DNA of 64,000 nucleotides from Doryteuthis pealeii (taxonomy: Eukaryota; Mollusca; Cephalopoda; Myopsida; Loliginidae). Location of the stretch: the NCBI GenBank assembly GCA_023376005.1, contig CM042181.1, positions 16,772,840 to 16,836,839 of the forward strand, written 5' to 3'. Position 1 is the first letter of the stretch, and each line of letters opens with the position of its first letter. The notes under the pieces were generated by a model that did no database searches, was not told the DNA's origin, and saw only the letters and a program-made list of their open reading frames with translations. The position numbers were made by a program, and so were the translations under genes. This document shows, one piece after another, positions 56,431 through 64,000 of the stretch.

Positions 56431-56515
56431 TTTCCTGAAGAAGGTCTAAATGACCGAAACGTTGCATCGTCGACAATAAACATCCAGTTTCCATAACATC
56501 CCGTATTTGTCTACT
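56431..56515 (+). repeat. Hammerhead-resembling repeat tail
   Basis: CCTGAAGAAGGTCTAAATGA, CCGAAACGTTGCATCG. It has the CTGA.GA, stem, GAAA layout but with CTGAAGA in place of CTGATGA. The same layout ends the SINE at 37795-38400. Similar endings are common in animal repeats. Confidence 0.4.
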
Positions 56516-56527
56516 TTTCTCCACATA

Positions 56528-56548
56528 TATATATGTGTGTGTGTGTGT

Positions 56549-56591
<43 letters not shown>

Positions 56592-56602
56592 TGTGCTGTA
56601 AA
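56528..56602. repeat. (GT)n microsatellite
   Basis: About 70 bp of GT with a few A substitutions. The minus-strand His-Thr frame is an artefact. Confidence 0.9.
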
Positions 56603-56604
56603 AC

Positions 56605-57360
56605 AAAACCAACCATTTGATTGTATAATGTTCCACTAGAAATAATGATAGAAGTTAAGCAGTGATGAGCCAGTTCAATACTTAATTGGGTGACCACTTA
56701 AGCAACAGCAGGTACTGTAAGTAACCTAAGTCTTTTGTTTACCAAATTGACTTGATTCGGCATTAAATGGCCCAAGAAGAGTTGATATGTCATAAAACAA
56801 AACAACCAAACATTTGATTGCATGATATTCCACTAGAAATAATAATAGAAGTTAAGCAGCAATGAGCCTGCTCAATACTTAATTGTGGAATCACTTAAGC
56901 AACAGCAGGTACTGTAAACAATCTGAGTCTTTTGTTTATCAAAAATGACTTGACTCAGTATTAAATAACCCAAAAAGGGTTGATATGCCACAAAACAACC
57001 AACAAACATGTTTCTCACTTATGCTTTCATTTTCAATTAGAAAAAGAAAATGGCCAAATAATGGGGGTTCAGTTTATAACATGTTATAATATAAAATTGA
57101 ACCCTCATTTTATGATCACATTCTATTTTCTTGTTTCTTAAGTACTGATTCGAAACAAGAATGAATACAGTCAAGTCATGTTGAAAGCATCAGTTCCCAT
57201 TGGATCACCAAAGTTAAGCTGTGATGAACCTGTTCAGTACTGAATTGGGTGACCACTTAAGCAACAACAGGTACTGTAAACCAACTGAATCCTTTGTTTA
57301 TCAAAATGATTGGATTCAGCATTTAATGAACCGAAAAGGGTTTATATGCCTTAAAACAAT
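56605..57360 (+). mobile_element. Three 5S rRNA-derived SINE copies
   Basis: Copies at about 56625-56790, 56815-57000 and 57170-57360. The last is longest: CATCAGTTCCCATTGGATCA, CCAAAGTTAAGCTGTGATGA, then TTGGGTGACCACTTAAGC and AGGTACTGTAAACC. This follows 5S rRNA almost from its middle stem to its end, including the A box, intermediate element and C box. Tails (GGGTTGATATGCCACAAAAC) are of W type. A MITE-like piece (ATGGGGGTTCAG) lies near 57060-57115. Confidence 0.8.
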
Positions 57361-57985
57361 ACTAGAAATAACAATAGAAGTTAAGCAACAATGAGCCTGT
57401 TCAATACTTAATTGGGTGACCACTTAAACAACAGCATTAAATGACCCGAAAAGGGTTGATATGCCAGAAAACAATACTAGAAATGATAATAGAAGTTAAG
57501 CAACAATGAGCCTGTTCAATACTTAATTGGGTGACCACTTAAACAACAGCATTAAATGACCCGAAAAGGGTTGATATGCCAGAAAACAATACTAGAAATG
57601 ATAATAGAAGTTAAGCAACAATGAGCCTGTTCAATACTTAATTGGGTGACCACTTAAACAACAGCATTAAATGACCCGAAAAGGGTTGATATGCCAGAAA
57701 ACAATACTAGAAATGATAATAGAAGTTAAGCAACAATGAGCCTGTTCAATACTTAATTGGGTGACCACTTAAACAACAGCATTAAATGACCCGAAAAGGG
57801 TTGATATGCCAGAAAACAATACTAGAAATGATAATAGAAGTTAAGCAACAATGAGCCTGTTCAATACTTAATTGGGTGACCACTTAAACAACAGCATTAA
57901 ATGACCGAAAAGGGTTGATATGCCAGAAAACAATACTAGAAATGATAATAGAAGTTAAGCAACAATGAGCCTGTTCAATACTTAA
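57360..57985 (+). repeat. 115-bp tandem array of 5S-derived units
   Basis: Five to six units repeat every 115 bp and are almost identical: AGAAGTTAAGCAACAATGAG, CCTGTTCAATACTTAATTGG, GTGACCACTTAAACAACAGC, ATTAAATGACCCGAAAAGGG and TTGATATGCCAGAAAACAAT. Each unit fuses the promoter part of a 5S sequence with the W-type tail. Copy A of the duplication has only two units (21118-21320). Confidence 0.88.
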
Positions 57986-60344
57986 TTGTGGTAAAGAGGC
58001 AAAGTGCATGTTTCTTTTTTTCTTAAACATTGGCTGGATGTTATCTTTCAACTCGAATTTTGCTGTCCTTTTATTACACTGACCTGGGCCACCAGAAAAT
58101 CTCCTGGAAAAGTTTCTTATATCCTTTTTAATAACAATTAAATTTTAGTCTTCTGCCTAAAATATAGTTATTTAAAAGGATAAAATAAAATAATAAATTT
58201 TAACAATTTATTTTAACTTTAATCCAAATCTGCTATCCTGACTCTGTGGAAGTTTTTACTAAAAAAATCAGCCATTTAATAAAAACCGATAACCCATTTT
58301 TCAACCTAGTTTCTAGAAATAAAAGGAAGAAAAGTTACCTAAAGAGTTTTTTTAAGAAATACATTATGCAATCGTTGATTTTTATTTTATTTTTATAAAA
58401 GCTAAAGCTAAAAAAAAGTGAGGGGAGGGGGAAGAGAGAAAACATTACAATATGAAAACATGGCTGAACTTGCACAAAGGTGTCAAAATTAGGGTGACCC
58501 ATAAAAAACAGAATCCAAATTATTTATTTATTTTCCCATTAAACTAACTTTAAACCCCAACCCCAACCCCAACCCCTAAGCCTAACCCTAAACCCCCCTA
58601 GTTAAAATTAACATTTTTATTACAAAAGTTTAAATATTTTATCAATTTTTCTGCCTCGGTGGTCAGGTTTTTGAGTTTTTGGCAAAATGAATTGGCATGT
58701 CCTACAAACTGAAATTTCTCCACCCACTCAGTGCCGAATAAATGACTTGATTTGACATTTAAGGACTTGAAAAGGGTTGATATGTCATAAAACAAAACAA
58801 TCGGACCCTATGACATTTAGGCACCCCTTTTCAGATCTAGATTCATGAAGACAAGTTTTTCATTTACACTGTCAAAATCCTGTTGTTTGTTAGGGGTTAG
58901 GGTTAGGGTTAGGGTTAGTTTTATAATTAAAAAAACCTCTAAAATTGTCTGTTAACAAACAACCGGATTTTGACAGTGTAAATGAAAAACATGTCCTTAA
59001 GAATCGAGATCGCAAAAGGGGTGCCTAAAGGTTATATGGTCTAAACAATCAAACCATTAATATGAATAAATGTTCTACTAGAAATAATGGTAATTTATGA
59101 GGAAGTGCGTCCCGGTCTCCTGCCTCAAAAATTGCTACCCGGTGACTATCAAAATAACAACCCCAGCTTGTCGTAATTCTTGTTTATTTATCGTAATTTG
59201 TCGTAATTCTTGTTTAGATATGAAGATGGATATATAGTTTGGAATAGACTGAGATAGATAGATAGATAGATAAACAAACAAAATAATATAGATACATACG
59301 AACAAATGGAGATAGATAGATATTTTTGACAAGTAAATTTATTTGTGGGGGGGGGGGGGTTCGCATCTTTTTTTGTCGTAATTCTTGTTTATTTAAACTA
59401 AAAACAAGACATTAAACAAACATGAATAAAAAAAAATCTTAGTATTTAAAGAAATATAGATAAATATGAACAAATTGAGATAGATAGATAGATATGAAGA
59501 TGGATAGTTTTGAATAGACTGAGCTGGGTCGTTATTTTAATAGTCACCGGGTAGCAATTTTTGAGGCAGGAGACCGGGACGAACTTCCTCATAAATTACC
59601 GAAATAATGAATAAAATATTGTTAAAATATTGTTTTGATTAAAATGTGGATTTGTGATCAAGTCAGCCATTAAATCATAAAATCTGATTATTATTATTAT
59701 AAAATACGAGAAAACAAGTCTGTTGCTACGAGTAGCGTATTGATTACCAAATATAAATATTGGACAATTAAACAGTAAATTAATCAATGTTTAATTAATC
59801 TATAATTGGATATTCTTCTGGGACATGTAAGGACTCATCATTATTGATTTACTTGAAAAAAAACAACAACAAAAAAAACACTGTAATCAGTATGACTAAC
59901 CAGAGGTGTGTGGGGGTGGGGTTAGGTGCTGAACATTTATGCCAAAAAAATGGATCACCTTTCCTACCCAGTCATGACTACACTTGTATTGCTTTTATGC
60001 TAGTTTGCTGTATTCGCTTGTTATGTGATTAATTATTTCATCAGTACCAAAATGTGGTTGAAAATAAAAGGAAAAAGTGGATATAACAACACAGCAACTA
60101 AATTCAATTGATATTTTGCCTCATTGTTGGCTGAAGCTTTTTCAAAATTTAATTGAGATAAATGCTTGTACATTCTGCTTTTATGGTGAAAAAAAAATAA
60201 TATGGCATGTGTGGTGTCCCACCTTAGCAAAAACAATTTACCTGTCCAATCAATCTGTCTATCAGTAGTAAAAAGAAGATCCGTAACTGTTAATTTACAG
60301 TTACGGAAAGTAATTATTATGTAATTATAATTTAATTCCGTGTA

Positions 60345-60545
60345 GTTATTTAGAGGAAGTGTTAATTTGTTGTATATATTTACCTAATCACTCCCCCATG
60401 ATTAGGATGTGATTAGGATGTGACGCAATGTACCTAAAATACAAAAGAATTTTCAAAGATTCTAATAATAATAGACTGAAATTGTCAAACTGAAATTAGA
60501 GGAAGTATTAATTTGTTGTATATATTTATCTAACCACTCCCCCAT
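60345..60545 (+). repeat. 146-bp satellite, one to two units
   Basis: One full and one partial unit stand where copy A has about 36. A further unit lies at about 60955-61145. Confidence 0.85.
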
Positions 60546-60584
60546 GTAAAATTATCAAGTCTCATTTCAAAAATTCACACAAAT

Positions 60585-60842
60585 AATAATTAGTTATTGG
60601 ACACATGGCCTAGTGGATAAAGGAGTTAGGTTAAGATAGTTCTAAGTGACAATTATCTCTAGACTGCAAGTTCAATCCTGGCCAGGGTCGGCAGTAACAT
60701 AGAATAATAATTAACACAGCTGTGGTTGGCGGAATGAGAGCAGGATAACCCTGTGGACTGGGTGAAAGGTTGGGTTTGAAGTTCTGTGATGGCTCCCGAT
60801 TACGACAAGAAGGATATTCGTGCTGCTTGCACAACACATTTT
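60585..60842 (+). mobile_element. tRNA-derived SINE (twin of 28925)
   Basis: Nearly identical to 28925-29170, including TGGCCTAGTGGATAAAGGAG. The 68-codon minus-strand frame in both twins is a SINE translation. Confidence 0.75.
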
Positions 60843-61704
60843 TTATTTTGTTTAATTCATAGATGTGTCAAAATAATAAATATATAAAACTGTTGTTCTA
60901 AAAGTATTAGTTTGTTGTAATCCATAGATTTAATTCCGTGTCTGTAGTTATTTAGAGGAAGTGTTAATTTGTTGTATATATTTACCTAATCACTCCCCCA
61001 TGATTAGCATATGATTAGGATGTGACACAATGTACCTAAAATACAAAAGAATTTTCAAAGATTCTAATAATAATAGACTGAAATTGTCAAACTGAAATTA
61101 GAGGAAGTATTAATTTGTTGCATATATTTATCTAACCACTCCCCCATGAACAATTATCAAGCCTCATTTCAAAAATTCAGACAAATAAAAAAAATGTTAC
61201 AAAACAAAACATGATCATTTGAGTAGAAATGTTGTTCTAAAATTATTAGTTTGTTGTAATCCATAGATTTAATTCTGTGTCTGTAGTTATCTAGAGTAAG
61301 TATTAGTTTGTCATATATATTAACCTAACCACTCTCCCATGATTGGACACCCATCTGCCATTAGATTATATCTTTACATTGAATTAAGTAATCGAATCCA
61401 ATATGTCACCTGTGTTATGTCCTGAAAGATATTCTGTAATAAGCAAATAACCCTGTTAATTAACTTTAATTAACTTTAATTAATTGTTATGATTTTGCAG
61501 ATGAAATTAAAGAATTAGACAAAGTGCAAGTGAATGGAAATTGTTCCATTTTGATTTGAAAGGTTAATTGAAAATACAAATAGGAAAAAAGGTTTTAGCA
61601 TTGAATTATAATAATTTCTATTTGAATTATCAAATTGTTTATGTTAATGACATTCAAGAACTATGATAAGTAATTTGGTTTAAATAGAATTAAGAACAAA
61701 TATA

Positions 61705-61845
61705 TATGTTGACAGCTGAGAGGTTAAGGAATCAGGCTGATGAAAAATCAGTCAGGTTTCACTCCTGGTCAGAAGTAGTTGCTGTATCTAGTCACATTGA
61801 TGAGATATGAAACGTTGAAACACAGTGTCTGTGGATGACTTTGGC
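61705..61845 (+). mobile_element. tRNA-like SINE with decayed hammerhead motif (twin of 30628)
   Basis: The hammerhead-like part is 61791-61839: GTCAC, TGATGA, decayed stem II, GAAA, ACACAGTGT, C, then ATGAC. It differs from the copy A twin by one stem I base. Confidence 0.58.
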
Positions 61846-62159
61846 ATTTCACATAGCGCTAATACCCTTGGGAAAGGTATGAATTCATATATTCTCCCTC
61901 CAGCTATGGGTTAAATAGTAGGGCAGACTGGGCCCTTCCATCTTGGGTAGGTAACCAGTCTAGGAGAGGGATAACTCTGAATTCAAAATTCCTGAGGTCG
62001 GTCGTTAATTGGGTTTGTGGCAACCCTTGATGCACCAATTCTTTCCTATCGACTGTGCCAAAAAGTGTGGATGGTCCAACACAAGCCTTCACCACTATAA
62101 ACAAATCACTGTGTGGATGTTCATTGTATGAACACTCATACGTCGATCGACGAGAGAGT

Positions 62160-62160
<1 letters not shown>
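61845..62160 (+). mobile_element. SINE body and unassigned sequence
   Basis: 61850-62005 is the body of the 9285-type SINE (AATACCCTTGGGAAAGGTAT). 62006-62160 is unassigned. Both fall in an insert absent from copy A. Confidence 0.6.
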
Positions 62161-62196
<36 letters not shown>

Positions 62197-62575
62197 ATAT
62201 GAGAAGTGAAAGATATATGACTTATATATATATATATAAGTCATATATGTATAATATTAATGTGTATGGTTGGCACTATTATACTAGAAAAAGTGATAGT
62301 AATCCAACGTACAGTGTTATTAGAAGAGTGCTCAATATCTGTGATAGAGCGTTGATAGTTGAATGAAGTGACAAATAAAAGGTTTAGCTTTTATTCATTT
62401 ATTTGGGAACGATATTACTACAATGGTTTTTTTTTTAAATTTTTAAAACTATTTCGTTTACCTGATAAATGCTTTAGCAGGAAACCATTGGTTGTAATAT
62501 CGTTCCCAAATAAATGAATGAAAGCTAAACCTTTTATTTGTCACTTCATTCAACGATATATGTATAATATATATC
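62161..62575. repeat. AT microsatellites and foldback
   Basis: (AT)n near 62165-62195 and 62222-62240. The arms at 62358-62431 and 62482-62554 are inverted (AATAAAAGGTTTAGCTTTTA against its inverse; GGGAACGATATTACTACAAT against its inverse), with about a 50-base centre. Confidence 0.75.
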
Positions 62576-62582
62576 ATCATCA

Positions 62583-62713
62583 TCATATCGCACTGTTGGC
62601 ACGGATATCCATGACAATCTCTCTCCATCCGTCCCTATCGCTCATCATTCTTGGGAGGTCCTCTGTGCAGCATCCTGTATCCGCACAGAGCTGATCAATG
62701 AGTGAAGGATATA

Positions 62714-62715
<2 letters not shown>
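62583..62715 (-). pseudogene. LINE 3' end remnant
   Basis: The minus strand encodes LIDQLCADTGCCTEDLPRMM, SDRDGWREIVMDIRANSAI, next to a CATCATCAT run at the 3' side. This is the same LINE C-terminal end as at 44815-45065, better preserved. Confidence 0.65.
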
Positions 62716-62748
<33 letters not shown>

Positions 62749-62779
62749 CGAGGAGAGAAGGATTGAATAAATCCAACAA

Positions 62780-63165
62780 AATGTGGATATAACAACACAG
62801 CAACTAAATTCAATTGATATTTTGCCTCATTATTGGCTGAAGCTTTTTCAAAATTTAATTGAGATAAATGCTTGTACATTCTGCTTTTATGGTGAAAAGA
62901 TAATTGGGTAAGGGAGGAAAAAAGGGAGGGTTTTGGTGTATGGTATAGAAGAATGAGAAAAAGTAGGGGTGGGCTTACTATGTGGGAAATGTTATCTTTA
63001 CGGGATCAGTAGGTTGACTTTGATGAAAATTTGATAGTCAGAGTGTAGGTCAATGTGTGATGTCTAGTGTGTACTGAGGGGCCAGGTATATTTTTGTTTG
63101 AATATATTTTAGAGAATTCTTTAAATATTTTGTTGAGATATGTTGGGTATATACAATGATGGCTA
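62780..63165. other. Third copy of a linker segment, then unassigned sequence
   Basis: 62780-62895 repeats 60075-60190 (and 23355-23470) in the same orientation. The rest to 63165 is unassigned and G-rich on this strand. No gene is seen. Confidence 0.55.
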
Positions 63166-63169
63166 TACA

Positions 63170-63858
63170 ACAAATGTATTGGAAATGATTTTAACTATAA
63201 CAATACATTAGCAATGAATTTTACTATAAAAATGCATTGCAAATTATTTTTACTATGATTTTTAAATGAATTGGACAATGATTTTTACTATAAAAATGCA
63301 TTAGAAATGATTTTTACAATAAAAATGCATTGGAAATGATTTTTACTATAAAAATGCATTGGAAATGATTTTTACCATAAAAATGCATTGGACAATAATT
63401 TTTACTATTAAAATGCATTGGAAATAATTTTTACCATAAAAATACATTGGAAATGATTTTTACTATAAAAATGCATTGGAAATGAATTTTACTATAAAAA
63501 TGCATTGGAAATTATTTTTATTATAAAAATGCATTGGAAATGAATTTTACAATAAAAATGCATTAGAAATGATTTTTACCATAAAAATGCATTGGAAATG
63601 ATTTTTACTATAAAAATGCATTGGAAATGATTTTTACTATAAAAAATGCATTGGAAATGATTTTTACCATAAAAATGCATTGGACAATAATTTTTACTAT
63701 GAAAATGCATTGGAAATGATTTTTACCATAAAAATGCATTGGAAATGATTTTTACTATAAAAATGCATTGGAAATGATTTTTACTATAAAAATGCATTGG
63801 AAATGATTTTTACTATAAAAATGCATTGGAAATGATTTTTACTATAAAAATGCATTGG
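63170..63858 (+). repeat. 29-bp minisatellite
   Basis: About 23 units of TGCATTGGAAATGATTTTTA, CTATAAAAA, the same family and orientation as 30845-31755. The last unit joins TTGGTTGCTAGA exactly as in copy A. Confidence 0.9.
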
Positions 63859-64000
63859 TTGCTAGATTCACACTCAAACTCATAATTTAATCATAATGGA
63901 TTTCCAAGACTAGCTTGCTAACTATAACCCCACTAATAGGACACCCTCATTTAAACTGAAGTAACAGGTGGTTGTTATTCAGTAAAACAAATGAAACGTT

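Larger units (their letters stand above)
57840..64000 (+). repeat. Segmental duplication, copy B (runs off the window)
   Basis: It matches copy A (21118-31900) in order: linker 57985-58800, foldbacks 58800-59043 and 59094-59600 (with poly-G at about 59346-59359), linker to 60340, one to two satellite units, SINE, satellite unit, linker, hammerhead-like SINE, insert, and 29-bp minisatellite. It continues to the end of the window. Confidence 0.85.

Noticed and set aside
57170..57300. Functional 5S rRNA gene
   Set aside because: The first third is missing, several helices are broken and a SINE tail follows. It is a derived SINE.

Overview
This window is a stretch of animal nuclear genome: AT-rich, spliced, extremely repeat-dense, and with very little host coding sequence. 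I cannot fix the species. The short-chain dehydrogenase exons, tRNA- and 5S-rRNA-derived SINEs, Helitron-like elements and LINE reverse-transcriptase remnants point to an invertebrate metazoan. A lophotrochozoan such as a mollusc is a guess only. Two isolated n characters (near 21115 and 44034) and frequent single-base dropouts in several repeat arrays suggest an incompletely polished long-read assembly.

The only host gene I recognise is a peroxisomal 2,4-dienoyl-CoA reductase (DECR2-like) on the + strand. It has three internal exons (3562-3630, 5285-5402, 6593-6662) with GT/AG borders and compatible phases. I found neither its start nor its downstream exons. A 68-codon open stretch at 8422-8628, ending just before AATAAA motifs, may be another terminal exon but is unrecognised.

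Layout. 1-8.1 kb: MITE-like foldbacks, a Helitron-like element and the DECR2 exons, with a 79-bp tandem array inside one intron. 8.1-20.4 kb: LINE reverse-transcriptase scraps, SINEs, a 93-bp array that switches orientation, Helitron-like copies, and arrays of mariner-like terminal repeats. 20.7-31.9 kb: one copy of a segmental duplication, holding about 36 units of a 146-bp satellite between 29-bp minisatellites. 32-38.4 kb: degenerate repeats, a large GATA-type array, and SINE pieces. 38.5-49.6 kb: a 1.6-kb inverted-repeat element with a nested candidate solo LTR, many copies of one unnamed widespread repeat (called W here), LINE 3' ends, and foldbacks. 49.8-56.6 kb: AT-rich sequence, SINEs and a Helitron-like copy. 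56.6-64.0 kb: 5S-derived SINEs in tandem, then the second copy of the segmental duplication, in which the satellite is almost absent.

The most interesting signal is a set of hammerhead-ribozyme-like motifs in short repeats. Several of these repeats also carry tRNA-like heads. At least three copies retain the CTGATGA and GAAA core, stem II, a tiny stem III and a complementary stem I. They belong to at least two sequence families, and several further copies are decayed. This suggests tRNA-promoted repeats whose transcripts could cut themselves.
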